Positions 33,469 through 45,808 of a stretch of DNA of 51,663 nucleotides are shown piece by piece. The stretch's first letter is position 1. Every line of letters starts with the position of its first letter. This stretch comes from Streptomyces sp. Act143 (GTDB taxonomy: Bacteria; Actinomycetota; Actinomycetes; Streptomycetales; Streptomycetaceae), in contig NZ_QFRX01000001.1 in assembly GCF_003143935.1 (NCBI RefSeq), positions 640,407 through 692,069 on the forward strand, read 5' to 3'. A program made the position numbers and the translations under genes. The notes below the pieces were generated by a model that did no database searches, was not told the DNA's origin, and worked only from the letters and a program-made list of their open reading frames with translations.

Positions 33469-34057
33469 CCGCCCGCAGCGTGACCACGACGCCTCCCGAG
33501 CGCTGTTGCACGATCTCGCCGCCCTCGACCAGGCGCTGTACGAGGCCGTGACGGTCACGCACACGCCGACCCTGGACCACGCCCTGCGCCGGCTGTCCGC
33601 GGCGGCCGACCACTCCAAGATCTCGTTCGCGGTCGCGGGCCTGCTCGCCCTGTGGCCCGGCCGGCCCCGGCGCGCCGCGGTCCTGGGCGTCGCGGCCATC
33701 GGCCTCGCCTCGACGACGGCGAACCTGCTGGGCAAGCGGCTGGTACGGCGCCCGCGTCCGCACCGGGCCGAGGACTCGCCGTTTCCCGGGCGGCACGTGC
33801 CCATGCCGAAGTCCGCGTCGTTCCCCTCCGGCCACACCGCGTCAGCCGTCGCCTTCGCCGCCGCGGTGGGCCCGGCGCTCCCCGCCGCCACGCTGCCGCT
33901 CGGGCTGCTCGCCTGCGCGGTGGGCTACTCCCGGGTCCACACCGGCGTGCACTACCCCGGTGATGTCATCGCGGGCGCCGTCCTGGGCACCGGTGCGGCG
34001 GCCGCCGTGCTGGCCGCCACCGGATGGGACGGCCCCCACCGCAACCGGCTTCCCTGA
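33461..34057 (+). CDS. PAP2-family membrane phosphatase
   Basis: 198 residues with AGGAG seven bases before ATG 33461. Complete type 2 phosphatidic acid phosphatase signature: KRLVRRPRP (domain 1), SFPSGHTAS (domain 2) and YSRVHTGVHYPGDVIAG (domain 3), set between hydrophobic helices. The N-terminal ALDQALYEAVTVTHTPTLD segment matches bacterial PAP2 proteins. It removes phosphate from lipid phosphates at the membrane, presumably acting with the coupled lipid kinase. The 104 bp after it carries only short degenerate CCCCAGCCC-type repeats. Confidence 0.92.
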   Translation: MPDRPQRDHDASRALLHDLAALDQALYEAVTVTHTPTLDHALRRLSAAADHSKISFAVAGLLALWPGRPRRAAVLGVAAIGLASTTANLLGKRLVRRPRPHRAEDSPFPGRHVPMPKSASFPSGHTASAVAFAAAVGPALPAATLPLGLLACAVGYSRVHTGVHYPGDVIAGAVLGTGAAAAVLAATGWDGPHRNRLP

Positions 34058-34161
34058 TGCCCCCAGCCCCCCAGCCCCACCGCAACCCGCTTCCCCGATG
34101 CACGCCGACCCCCAGCACACCCGGCTTCCCCCATGCCGTGCCCGTCGGCCTCCGCGCGGGA

Positions 34162-34593
34162 TCAGCCCGGGCCCGGGGTTGCTTTCCCCGGTGCCGTCAC
34201 GACGCCCGTCGCCGCCGCCCTCAGCAGGCCGCGGAAGGTGGGGCACTCCATGTGGCTCGGCGCGGGGCAGGCGGCGGCGTGTCGCAAGGAGTCGCGCAAG
34301 ACGGCCAGTTCCCGCATCCGCTCCTCCAGTTCCTCCGCCTTGGCCGCGAGCATCCCGCGGTCGATGTCCGGCCGCCCGTCCGGCGCGAACACGCGCGCGA
34401 TCTCGTCGAGCGAGAAGCCCGCGGTGCGGCCCAGTGCGATCAGCGCGAGGCGTTCGAGCACGCCGGGGTCGTACTGCCGGCGCAGGCCGCGGCGGCCGAC
34501 GGGGGTGATCAGCCCCTTCTCCTCGTAGTACCGCAGGGTCGAGGCGGGGACGCCCGCGCGTCGCGCCACCTCGCCGATGTCCAGGACCGTCAT
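34162..34593 (-). CDS. MerR-family transcriptional regulator
   Basis: 143 residues. The N-terminal MerR DNA-binding domain reads IGEVARRAGVPASTLRYYEEKGLI, followed by a coiled-coil dimerisation helix (about 75-105). The C-terminal sensor contains two cysteines in ACPAPSHMECPTF (about 110-122), which could respond to thiol chemistry, though a SoxR-type four-Cys cluster is absent. It is divergent from the methyltransferase gene, and the dyad ACCTCAAG/CTTGAAGT lies immediately upstream of its start. Confidence 0.9.
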   Translation of the reverse strand: MTVLDIGEVARRAGVPASTLRYYEEKGLITPVGRRGLRRQYDPGVLERLALIALGRTAGFSLDEIARVFAPDGRPDIDRGMLAAKAEELEERMRELAVLRDSLRHAAACPAPSHMECPTFRGLLRAAATGVVTAPGKATPGPG

Positions 34594-34597
34594 CTTC

Positions 34598-34628
34598 TTG
34601 ACCTCAAGTCGGCTTGAAGTAGCACGCT
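34598..34628 (+). promoter_or_regulatory. MerR-type promoter with long spacer and 20-bp dyad
   Basis: TTGACC (34598-34603) and CACGCT (34623-34628) are separated by 19 bp, the over-long spacing of MerR-activated promoters. The spacer overlaps the dyad ACCTCAAGTCGGCTTGAAGT (34601-34620), arms 7 of 8 matched. It points toward the methyltransferase gene at 34673. Confidence 0.65.
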
Positions 34629-34672
34629 GTCATTCCGAACCCGACGATGGCAAGCAGGCACAGGAGACGCTC

Positions 34673-35524
34673 ATGGAGTTCAAGCACCCGACCGAGGACG
34701 ACCAGGCGGCCCGCTGGGCCCGCGCCGGCCACATCTGGGTGGAGAAGCAGGAGTTGCTGGACGGCCTGCTCAGGCCGCTGGAGGAGGTGCTCGTCGAGGG
34801 GATGCCCGCCGACACCGGGGGCCGGGTGCTCGATGTCGGCTGCGGCACCGGGAGCACCACGGTGGCCGTCGCCCGGCGACTCGGTCCGGGCGGGCGGTGC
34901 GTCGGCGTCGACATCTCCGCACCGATGATCGCCGCCGCCCGGGAACGCGCGGAGCGGGCGGGCGTGGCGGCGTCGTTCGTCGTGGCCGACGCGGCGGACC
35001 ATCCCTTCGAACCGGCGAGCTTCGACGCCGTCGTGTCGCGCCTCGGTGTGATGTTCTTCGATGACCCGGTCCACGCCTTCACCCAGTTGCGGAGCGCGGC
35101 CGGGGACGGGGCCCCGCTGCGGTTCGTCGCCTGGCGCGGCGCCGCGGAGAACCCCTTCATGACGACGGCCGAACGGGCCGCCGCCCCGCTGCTGCCGCAG
35201 CTTCCGGCCCGGCGGCCGGACGGACCGGGCCAGTTCGCCTTCGCGGACCCGGACAAGGTCCGCGGCATCCTGGCACGGAGCGGCTGGGGCGAGATCGGCA
35301 TCCGGCCGGCCGAACTGCCCTGCACCCTGCCGACAAGCGAACTGGAGGGCTACATCACCCGCCTCGGGCCCCTCGGCATGGTCCTCCCGGACGTGGACGA
35401 GGAGACCCGGCCGAAGGTGGTGGACGCGGTCCGCGCCGCCTTCGAACCGTTCGTGCACGGCCCCGAGGTCCGTTTCACGGCGGCCTGCTGGGTGGTGGAG
35501 GCCCGGGCCGCGGCATCGCGGTAG
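34673..35524 (+). CDS. SAM-dependent methyltransferase, likely MerR-controlled
   Basis: 283 residues from ATG 34673 with CAGGAGA upstream. Class I motifs: GGRVLDVGCGTGSTTVAVA, GVDISAPMIAAARERAE, FVVADAADHPFEPASFDAVVSRLGVMFF. The longer C-terminal half (AENPFMTTAERAAAPLLPQL, FADPDKVRGILARSGW) matches the Streptomyces methyltransferase group seen next to MerR regulators and in phenazine/quinone-type tailoring. The acceptor is unknown. The divergent regulator and the dyad promoter point to ligand-dependent induction, possibly detoxification. Confidence 0.88.
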   Translation: MEFKHPTEDDQAARWARAGHIWVEKQELLDGLLRPLEEVLVEGMPADTGGRVLDVGCGTGSTTVAVARRLGPGGRCVGVDISAPMIAAARERAERAGVAASFVVADAADHPFEPASFDAVVSRLGVMFFDDPVHAFTQLRSAAGDGAPLRFVAWRGAAENPFMTTAERAAAPLLPQLPARRPDGPGQFAFADPDKVRGILARSGWGEIGIRPAELPCTLPTSELEGYITRLGPLGMVLPDVDEETRPKVVDAVRAAFEPFVHGPEVRFTAACWVVEARAAASR

Positions 35525-35642
35525 CCCAGGCCACCGGCCGTTCTTCCGCGGCGCGGCAGTGGGGCGGTTCGCTGCGGGCCGGGACGTACCATTCCCGGGG
35601 CCGAGCCGACCGGTCCCCGCACGTGACGAAAGGCCCCGCACG

Positions 35643-36347
35643 ATGACGACCAGCGATGTCACCGCGCTCGACGACCCGGTGGGGTCGTCGCTGCGCGGTC
35701 CCCACGCGCACCTCGGCCGGCGACTCGGCCGGGCCGCGAGCTACGTGCCGGGGGTGGCGACCTTCTCCGCGGTGCCCGCCGACGCGGAGGCCGCGGACTG
35801 GGCGGATCTGGCCCAGTTGCTCGGGGGCGGCCAGTTCGCGGATCTGTTCAGCTGCACCGCCACCCCGCCAGACGACTGGGAGCCGGTGTTCGTCCTGGAG
35901 GGCCGGCAGCTGATCCGGCCCGCCGACAGCTCGGTGGAGCAGGTTGCCGCCGTCGGCGAGGCCGAGGTGGTGGAGCTGGGCGCCGCCGATGTGCCCGAGA
36001 TGCTCGACCTCGTCACACGGGCCGAACCGGGGCCGTTCTGGCCGCGCACCCATGAACTCGGCACCTATCTCGGCATCCGCGACGGCGGGCGGCTGGTGGC
36101 CATGGCGGGTGAACGGCTGCGGCCGCCGGGCTGGACCGAGATCAGTGCCGTCTGCACCGCGCCCGAGGCTCGGGGGCGCGGCCACGCCCGGCGCCTGGTC
36201 GGCTCGCTCGCCGACCGCATCACCTCGCGCGGCGAGCGCCCCTTCCTGCACGTGGCCGAGGGCAACTCCGGTGCGCTCGCGCTCTACGAGCGGCTCGGCT
36301 TCGAGAGCCGGAAGCAGGTGACCTTCCGCGGTTTCCGTACCCCCTGA
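35643..36347 (+). CDS. GNAT-family N-acetyltransferase
   Basis: 234 residues from ATG 35643 with a GAAAGG site nine bases away. The N-terminal half is poorly conserved; the C-terminal FR47-like GNAT domain (about 100-234) has VVELGAADVPEMLDLV, EISAVCTAPEARGRGHARRLV (the acetyl-CoA pyrophosphate loop, R/Q-x-x-G-x-A type) and NSGALALYERLGFESRK. It acetylates an amine of unknown identity. Its stop lies within the left arm of a terminator shared with convergent ppdK. Confidence 0.88.
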   Translation: MTTSDVTALDDPVGSSLRGPHAHLGRRLGRAASYVPGVATFSAVPADAEAADWADLAQLLGGGQFADLFSCTATPPDDWEPVFVLEGRQLIRPADSSVEQVAAVGEAEVVELGAADVPEMLDLVTRAEPGPFWPRTHELGTYLGIRDGGRLVAMAGERLRPPGWTEISAVCTAPEARGRGHARRLVGSLADRITSRGERPFLHVAEGNSGALALYERLGFESRKQVTFRGFRTP

Positions 36348-36374
36348 TGTCCCCGAGGGGGCAGCAGGGGGTAC
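36337..36374. terminator. Bidirectional nested stem-loop between GNAT and ppdK
   Basis: GTACCCCCTG (36337-36346) pairs with CAGGGGGTAC (36365-36374), with an inner CCCC-GA-GGGG hairpin at 36351-36360. It serves both convergent genes. Confidence 0.85.
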
Positions 36375-36386
36375 AGGTACGGCCGG

Positions 36387-39074
<2,688 letters not shown>

Positions 39075-39083
39075 CGTGGCCTC

Positions 39084-39983
39084 TCAGTCGTGGGGTACGA
39101 CGGCCACGGGGCAGCCGACGTGATGGATGGCGGCGTGGGCGACGGGGCCGGTGCGCGGTCCCGTCGGGCGGTCGGTGGCGCGGCGGCCCACGACCAGCAG
39201 GCTCGCGCCGGACGCGGCGCGGACCAGCACGGACTGGGCGCGCCCCTCGGTGACGGTCTCGGCGACCTCGATCTCTGGGTACTTCTCGCGCCACACCTGG
39301 AGGACGGCGGTCATGAAGCCGAGCCATTCGTCCGCGCGCTGCGGCTCCTGCACCAGGCCGATGTCGCCGGGTCCGAGCGCGATCGCGGACGGCTGCTGCC
39401 AGGCGTGCACCACGCGCAGCCGGGCGGAGCGCAGCCGGGCGGCCTCGAAGGCGAACTCGATGACCTCGTCGCAGGGGTCGCCGAGGTCGAGGGCGAGGAC
39501 GACGTCCCGGTAGGGGGTGCGGGTGGACTCGTGGCCGTCGGCGGCCGGGACGTGCTCGTCCGTCGCGGTCTCCTCCGCGCGGACCAGGACGACGGGCCGG
39601 GTTGCCCTGGCGACCACGCCGAGGGCGACGGAGCCGACCACGAACCCGGTGAAGCCGCTCAGGCCGCGCGAGCCCAGCACCAGCAGGTCGGCCCGGTCGG
39701 CGGCGCGCAGCAGGGCGGCGGTCGCGGGCCCCTCTACCTGTTCGTCCTCGACGCGGACGCCGGGGCAGGCCCGCTGGACGCGTTCCTCGGCCTGACGCAG
39801 GCAGCGCCGGCCCAGGTGCCGTGCGGCAGCCGTGGCGGTTTCGCCGTTCTGGCGGGGATGCCAGCTCCAGGCGTGCAGCAGTTTCAGCGGCCGGTCCCGT
39901 CGTACCGCCTCCCGGGCGGCCCATTCGGCTGCGGCGAGGCTCTCGGCGGACCCGTCGACTGCGGCGATGACGGGCAGAAGCAT
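39084..39983 (-). CDS. Tandem-domain universal stress protein (cotranscribed with ppdK)
   Basis: 299 residues from ATG 39983, eight bases after GGGAGG; the GTG nine bases earlier coincides with that site. Two UspA domains: the first starts LLPVIAAVDGSAES and has the nucleotide loop VLGSRGLSGFTGFVVGSVA; the second starts RDVVLALDLGDPCDE and ends with VVGRRATDRPTGPRTGPVAHAAIHH. The first domain keeps the G-x2-G-x9-G-S/T ATP motif. Such two-domain USPs are typical of actinobacterial hypoxia regulons. Divergent from a second USP gene with palindromic boxes between. Confidence 0.93.
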   Translation of the reverse strand: MLLPVIAAVDGSAESLAAAEWAAREAVRRDRPLKLLHAWSWHPRQNGETATAAARHLGRRCLRQAEERVQRACPGVRVEDEQVEGPATAALLRAADRADLLVLGSRGLSGFTGFVVGSVALGVVARATRPVVLVRAEETATDEHVPAADGHESTRTPYRDVVLALDLGDPCDEVIEFAFEAARLRSARLRVVHAWQQPSAIALGPGDIGLVQEPQRADEWLGFMTAVLQVWREKYPEIEVAETVTEGRAQSVLVRAASGASLLVVGRRATDRPTGPRTGPVAHAAIHHVGCPVAVVPHD

Positions 39984-40051
39984 GACGCGCACCTCCCTGC
40001 GGTCGTCGGCTGCTCCACCTCAGCGTCGTCCTGCGGGCTACCGGCAGGTAT

Positions 40052-40066
40052 GGGCCCCAGGGGCCC
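40052..40066. promoter_or_regulatory. DosR/OsdR-like box 1 (perfect palindrome)
   Basis: GGGCCCCAGGGGCCC is a perfect 7-1-7 palindrome in the divergent usp promoter region, of the GGGnC-N5-GGCCC form shared with three further sites. Assignment to a DosR/OsdR regulator is by resemblance. Confidence 0.45.
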
Positions 40067-40071
40067 GTTCC

Positions 40072-40086
40072 GGGTCCGTTCGGCCC
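40072..40086. promoter_or_regulatory. DosR/OsdR-like box 2
   Basis: GGGTCCGTTCGGCCC, followed by CCTGTG, lies 62 bp before the rightward usp start. It aligns with boxes 3 and 4, including the trailing CTGT. Confidence 0.5.
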
Positions 40087-40147
40087 CCTGTGCGGGACCC
40101 GGCCGGGCGGTCAGGGTGAAGGTCGTAGTCCGGAAAGGCGGCACACC

Positions 40148-40969
40148 ATGGGCCGAATGATCATCGCCGGCGTCGACCGGTCCGCCCGCAGCAGGGCGGC
40201 GGCCGACTGGGCCGCGCGTGAGGCGCTGCTGCGCGGTCTGCCGCTGCGTGTGGTGCATGTGACCGCGCCGGACGACCCGGCCGCCGCCGAGCGGCCGTAC
40301 CGTCCCGAGGCGGTGGCGGACCGGGTGCTCGCCGAACTCGTCCGGCGCCACCCGCGGTTGACGGGCGATGCCGACACCGTCGCGGGTACGCCCGTGGCCG
40401 CCCTGCGGGCGCTCGCCGAGGACGCCGAATTGCTGGTGCTCGGTCTGCGCGGCGAGGGCGGCCACGCCGGTGTCGCCGTCGGGTCGACCGCCGCGGCGCT
40501 GGCCGTGGCCTGCCCGGGCCCGCTCGTGCTGGTGCCCGGCGCCCTCGCCGGCGAGGAGCCGACGGGCCCGGCCGACGGGGTCGCCCTGGGGATCGACGCC
40601 CGGCACCCGGCCGGTGCCGCGGTCGACCTCGCCTTCGAGGCGGCCCGGCTGCGCGGTGCGCGGCTGCACGCCGTGCACGCCTGGACGCTGCCGGCGCGGG
40701 CGGCGCGCACTCCCTTCCCGGTCCTGGAGGAGGACCGGGCGACCTGGGAGGACCAGGAGGTGCAGACGCTGTCCGACGCGCTGCGGCCGTGGCGCGGCAC
40801 GTACCCGCACGTCGACGTGCTGGAGGACGTGGTGCTGTTCACCCCCGCCGAGGCGCTCGCCCACACGGCCCTCAACTCCGGCCTGGTGGTGACCGGCCGC
40901 CGGTCGGGCGGCACGGTGCTGGCCCTGCTGGAGCACGTGCGCTGCCCGGTCGCCGTCGTACCGGCGTGA
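40148..40969 (+). CDS. Tandem-domain universal stress protein
   Basis: 273 residues from ATG 40148 (GGAAAGG upstream; ATG 40157 is a second candidate). Two UspA halves: RMIIAGVDRSARSRAAADWAAREA then LLVLGLRGEGGHAGVAVGSTAAALA; and GVALGIDARHPAGAAVDLAFEAARL then LVVTGRRSGGTVLALLEHVRCPVAVVPA. The first half preserves the G-x2-G-x9-G-S ATP loop; the second is shortened. It heads the rightward part of the island; the hydrogenase genes begin 76 bp later behind their own box. Confidence 0.92.
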   Translation: MGRMIIAGVDRSARSRAAADWAAREALLRGLPLRVVHVTAPDDPAAAERPYRPEAVADRVLAELVRRHPRLTGDADTVAGTPVAALRALAEDAELLVLGLRGEGGHAGVAVGSTAAALAVACPGPLVLVPGALAGEEPTGPADGVALGIDARHPAGAAVDLAFEAARLRGARLHAVHAWTLPARAARTPFPVLEEDRATWEDQEVQTLSDALRPWRGTYPHVDVLEDVVLFTPAEALAHTALNSGLVVTGRRSGGTVLALLEHVRCPVAVVPA

Positions 40970-40993
40970 GCCGTCCCGGTCGGCCCTCGCGAC

Positions 40994-41009
40994 GGGGCCC
41001 TTCGGCCCC
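40994..41009. promoter_or_regulatory. DosR/OsdR-like box 3 before the hydrogenase maturation genes
   Basis: GGGGCCCTTCGGCCCC is a near-perfect 16-bp palindrome followed by TGTGA. It lies 37-52 bp before the protease start. Confidence 0.5.
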
Positions 41010-41045
41010 TGTGAGCCGGGGCGCCCGCACCGCACCGTGAGAGAC

Positions 41046-41540
41046 ATGCAGAGGCGTGGTCGGATCGCCGTCATCGGCGTCGGGAACGAGTTCCGGCGCG
41101 ACGACGGCGTGGGCTGGGCCGTGCTGGCCCGGCTGCGCGAGCGGTCGCTGCCGCCGGGCACCGACCTGGCCACCTGCGACGGCGACCCCGGCCGGCTGAT
41201 CGGCCTGTGGGAGGGCGCCCGGCTCGCGATCGTGGTCGACGCCGCCCACGCCCACCCCGGCACCCCGGGCCGGGTCCACCGCCTGGAGCTCGACGCCGGG
41301 CTCCTCGACCGGCCGCCCACCACCAGCTCGCACGGCCTGGGCCTCGGCGAGGCCGTCGAACTCGCCCGCGTCCTGGGCCTGTTGCCGGAGCACCTGGTCG
41401 TCTACGCCGTGGAGGGCACCGACAGCGCCCTGGGCACCGGCCTGTCCCCCGCCGTCGCGGACGCCGTCGAGCCCCTCGTGGCGGCCGTCGCGGACGAGAT
41501 CGCGCGGGGCGCGGATGCACCGGCGAGGGGGCCGGCATGA
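41046..41540 (+). CDS. Hydrogenase maturation protease (HyaD/HycI-like)
   Basis: 164 residues from ATG 41046; GTG 41037 is a possible start. The family signature is plain: IAVIGVGNEFRRDDGVGWAVL (Glu ligand), DAAHAH in the IVVDAAHA strand (Asp ligand) and TSSHGLGLGEAVELA (His ligand), the three nickel-sensing residues. The enzyme removes the C-terminal peptide of the hydrogenase large subunit after nickel insertion; the matching substrate is HyhL, encoded 6 kb downstream. Its stop overlaps the hypF start (ATGA). Confidence 0.9.
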   Translation: MQRRGRIAVIGVGNEFRRDDGVGWAVLARLRERSLPPGTDLATCDGDPGRLIGLWEGARLAIVVDAAHAHPGTPGRVHRLELDAGLLDRPPTTSSHGLGLGEAVELARVLGLLPEHLVVYAVEGTDSALGTGLSPAVADAVEPLVAAVADEIARGADAPARGPA

Positions 41541-43828
41541 CCGTGCGCCGCTTCCAGGTGGAGGGGATCGTGCAGGGCGTCGGCTTCCGTCCGTTCGTCT
41601 ACCGCACGGCGGCCGAGCTGGGCCTGGACGGCTGGGTGGCCAACGTCAACGGTCATGTGGAGGGCGAGGTCGCCGGGCCGCGCCGGGCCGTCGAGGAGTT
41701 CGCCGTCCGGCTGCGCACCGACGCCCCGGCCCTGGCCAGGGTGCGGCGCGTCCGGCTCACCGACAGCCCCGGCAGACCGTCGTACCGGGAGGGCTTCCGG
41801 GTACGGCACAGCGCGCCCCGCGCCACCGACACGACACCGCGCGAGATCCCGCCGGACGCGGCGACCTGCGCCGCCTGCCTGGCCGAACTGCGCGACCCGC
41901 ACGACCGGCGGCACCGCTACCCGTTCATCAACTGCACGGACTGCGGCCCGCGCGCCACCATCATCGAGGACCTGCCCTACGACCGGGTCCGCACGACCAT
42001 GCGCCGCTTCCCGATGTGTCCGGCCTGCGCGGCCGAGTACACCGACCCCGGCGACCGGCGCTTCCACGCCGAACCCGTCGCCTGCCCTGTGTGCGGACCC
42101 CGGCTGGCCTGGGGAGAGCTGCGCGGCGAGGACGCGCTGCGGGCCGCGGTGAAGACGGTCGACGAGGGCGGAATCGTCGCCGTCAAGGGGCTCGGCGGCT
42201 ACCAACTGGTGTGCGACGCGGGCGACTCGGCGGCGGTGGCGGAGCTGCGGCGGCGCAAGCGCCGTCCGGCGAAACCGTTCGCGGTGATGGTCGGCGGCCT
42301 CGACGCGGTGGCCTCACTGGCCCGGTGCGGCGCGAGTGAGCGCACGGCCCTGACCTCACCGGAGCGGCCCGTGGTGCTGCTCGCCCGGCGCCGGTGGCGC
42401 GGGACGGTGCCGCCGCTGGCCCGCGAGGTGCACCCGGGGCTTAACCAGGTCGGCCTGTTCCTGCCCACGACCGGCCTGCACCACCTGCTGCTCGACGGGC
42501 TCTCCCGGCCGCTGGTCGTCACCAGCGGCAATCTCACCGACGAGCCGATCGCCGTCGACGACACGGAGGCGGCCCGGACGCTGGCCTCGGTCGCGGACGG
42601 GTTCCTCACCCACGACCGGCCGATCCGCTCCCGCTACGACGACTCCGTGGTGCAGTTCACCGGCCGGACCCGGATCACGGTGCGCCGGGCGCGCGGGCTG
42701 GCCCCCGCCCCGCTGCGGCTGGCCGTGCGGGAGCCGGTGGCGGGCGTGGGCGCCCAGCTGAAGCACACGGTCACCCTGGCCGCCGACGGCCGCGCCCACC
42801 TCGGGCCGCACACCGGGGATCTGGCCGACCTGGCGACCTACGACGCGTTCGTGGCGACGTACGAGCATCTCAAGCGGCTCACCGGCATCGAACCGCGCGT
42901 CCTGGCGCACGATCCGCACCCCGGCTACCTGTCCACCCAGTGGGCCGAGGCGCAGTCGCTGCGCCGCATGCCCGTCCAGCACCACCACGCGCACGTGGCC
43001 GCGTGCGCGGCCGAGCACGGGGTGCGGGGGCCGTTCCTCGGCGTCGCCTACGACGGTCTCGGGCTCGGTGACGACGGCACCCTGTGGGGCGGGGAGATCC
43101 TCGTCGCCGATCTGAGCGGCTACCGCCGCGTGGGCCGGTTCGCGACCGCGCCCCTGCCCGGCGGCGACGCGGCGGTACGCCACCCCTCCCGCACCGCGCT
43201 CGGCCATCTGCTGGGCGGCGAGACCCTGGGATTCCCGCGCCCGTACCCGTGGCTCACCCGGCCGTTCACGGACCGGCTCGACCCGGCCGAGGTCGCCGCC
43301 GTGAGCGCGATGATCGCACGGGACGTCAACTGCCCGCGGGCCTCCAGCGCGGGCCGCCTCTTCGACACGGTGGCCTCGCTGCTGGGGCTGTGCGACCGGG
43401 TGAGCTACGAGGGCGAGGCGGCCGTGCGGCTCGAAGCGGCGGCGGGCGGCACGTGTGCCGTGCCGCTCGCCCATCGCGTCGTCCGGGAGTCCGGTCTGTG
43501 GGTGTACGACCCCGCGCCGACCCTGGCCGACCTGCTGCGCAGACGGCTCGACGGGGAGCCGGTGGAACTGCTGGCCGCGGCCTTCCACGCGACGCTCGCG
43601 ACCGTCACCGGGGAGCTCGTGGCGCGGGCCGTGGCGCAGGGCGCGCCCCGCACGGTCTGCCTGGGCGGCGGCTGCTTCGTCAACCGGCGGCTGCTCACCG
43701 AGGTCGAACGCCGACTGCGCGCGCAGGGACTGCGGGTGCTGGTCGGGGGTCAGGTCCCGGTCGGGGACGGTGGCATCAGCTACGGCCAGGCGGCGGTCGC
43801 CGCCGCACGGCTGGCCGGGGAGAGGTGA
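41537..43828 (+). CDS. hypF: Hydrogenase maturation carbamoyltransferase HypF
   Basis: 763 residues, full length. Domain order is standard: acylphosphatase (VEGIVQGVGFRPFVYRTA, 1-90), two zinc fingers (CAACLAEL...CTDCGP and CPACAAEY...CPVCGP, about 110-190), YrdC-like nucleotide domain (IVAVKGLGGYQLVCDA, KRRPAKPFAVM, VVTSGNLTDEPI) and Kae1-like domain (HHHAHVAACAAEHG, GVAYDGLGLGDDG, CLGGGCFVN). It makes the cyanide ligands of the NiFe centre from carbamoyl phosphate together with HypE, encoded at the end of the cluster. Coupled to the protease gene upstream. Confidence 0.97.
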   Translation: MTVRRFQVEGIVQGVGFRPFVYRTAAELGLDGWVANVNGHVEGEVAGPRRAVEEFAVRLRTDAPALARVRRVRLTDSPGRPSYREGFRVRHSAPRATDTTPREIPPDAATCAACLAELRDPHDRRHRYPFINCTDCGPRATIIEDLPYDRVRTTMRRFPMCPACAAEYTDPGDRRFHAEPVACPVCGPRLAWGELRGEDALRAAVKTVDEGGIVAVKGLGGYQLVCDAGDSAAVAELRRRKRRPAKPFAVMVGGLDAVASLARCGASERTALTSPERPVVLLARRRWRGTVPPLAREVHPGLNQVGLFLPTTGLHHLLLDGLSRPLVVTSGNLTDEPIAVDDTEAARTLASVADGFLTHDRPIRSRYDDSVVQFTGRTRITVRRARGLAPAPLRLAVREPVAGVGAQLKHTVTLAADGRAHLGPHTGDLADLATYDAFVATYEHLKRLTGIEPRVLAHDPHPGYLSTQWAEAQSLRRMPVQHHHAHVAACAAEHGVRGPFLGVAYDGLGLGDDGTLWGGEILVADLSGYRRVGRFATAPLPGGDAAVRHPSRTALGHLLGGETLGFPRPYPWLTRPFTDRLDPAEVAAVSAMIARDVNCPRASSAGRLFDTVASLLGLCDRVSYEGEAAVRLEAAAGGTCAVPLAHRVVRESGLWVYDPAPTLADLLRRRLDGEPVELLAAAFHATLATVTGELVARAVAQGAPRTVCLGGGCFVNRRLLTEVERRLRAQGLRVLVGGQVPVGDGGISYGQAAVAAARLAGER

Positions 43829-43834
43829 GCGCGC

Positions 43835-44092
43835 ATGTGCCTGGGCATTCCGGGCCGGGTGGTGGAGGTCCACGACGACGCGGGCCTGCGGATGGCGACG
43901 GTCGACTTCGGCGGGATACGGCGCGAGGCGTGCCTGAGCTGCACGCCCGAGGCCGAGGCCGGCTCGTACGTCATCGTGCACGTCGGCTTCGCCATCACCC
44001 TCGTCGACGAGACGGAGGCCCGGCGGACGCTGGAGGTGCTGCGGGCGATGGCCGGGGCGGTCGAGCAGGAGCTGGGCGAGCCGTTGCCGTGA
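43835..44092 (+). CDS. hypC: Hydrogenase assembly chaperone HypC
   Basis: 85 residues. MCLGIPGRV at the N-terminus is the defining HypC motif, with the essential Cys2; the rest (ATVDFGGIRREACLSC, GSYVIVHVGFAITLVDE) is the HypC/HupF OB-like fold. It carries the Fe(CN)2CO unit with HypD and delivers it to the large subunit. A GGGGAGAGG site precedes the ATG, 6 bp after hypF. Confidence 0.97.
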   Translation: MCLGIPGRVVEVHDDAGLRMATVDFGGIRREACLSCTPEAEAGSYVIVHVGFAITLVDETEARRTLEVLRAMAGAVEQELGEPLP

Positions 44093-44121
44093 GGCGGGCG
44101 GGACCCGGTCGGCCCGTCAAG

Positions 44122-44137
44122 GGGGCCGGTCAGCCCC
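44122..44137. promoter_or_regulatory. DosR/OsdR-like box 4 before the hydrogenase structural genes
   Basis: GGGGCCGGTCAGCCCC, followed by TGTCG, matches box 3 with one arm mismatch and lies 74-89 bp before hyhB. A looser GGGAC-N6-GGCCC copy is at 44100-44115. Confidence 0.5.
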
Positions 44138-44210
44138 TGTCGCCGGACCGCCGTCCGGTCCGAACCTGACAGTGGACGAGCACGTGGGGCCCTACCTCCT
44201 GGAGGATCGC

Positions 44211-45343
<1,133 letters not shown>

Positions 45344-45344
<1 letters not shown>

Positions 45345-45808
45345 TGGCCCCCTCGATCGCCCTGCGCATGAACCACGCGCTGCCCGCCGAGCACCGCGAC
45401 CGGCTGCTGCGTGTCGCCCGCGAGGCCCACTTCCCGCAGGGCACCCGCCTGTTCGAGGAGGGCGGGCACGCCAACCGCTTCTGGATCCTCCGGGACGGCA
45501 CCGCGGCCCTCGACCTGCATGTGCCCGGCCGCCGCGCCCCGGTCGTGGAGACGCTCGGCGTCGGTGACCTGGTCGGCTGGTCGTGGCTGTACGAGCCGTA
45601 CGTGTGGCAGTTGGGCGCCGGGGCCGTGACGGCGGTGCGGGCCTACGAGTTCGACGCCGTCGCCGTGCGGCTGATGTGTCTGAACGACCCCGAGTTCGGC
45701 CGGGCCGTGGAGCACTGGGTGGGCCGGGTGCTCGCCCACCGGCTGCACGCGGCCCGCACCCGGCTGCTGGACCTGTACGGCCCCTACGGCAGCGGCGGTG
45801 CGCGATGA
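45344..45808 (+). CDS. Stand-alone cyclic-nucleotide-binding (Crp-like) domain protein inside the hydrogenase operon
   Basis: 154 residues. The protein is a single cupin-like effector domain: [56 protein letters not shown], then [13 protein letters not shown] and a helix [16 protein letters not shown]. The order matches the CAP effector domain and dimer helix, but no helix-turn-helix follows, so it is not a DNA-binding regulator. The phosphate-binding cassette (normally G-E-x-x-x-x-R-x-A) reads GDLVGWSWL, lacking the Arg, so cAMP binding is doubtful. It overlaps both hyhB and hyhG and is likely made in step with them, perhaps as an accessory or redox/ligand-sensing subunit. Confidence 0.82.
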
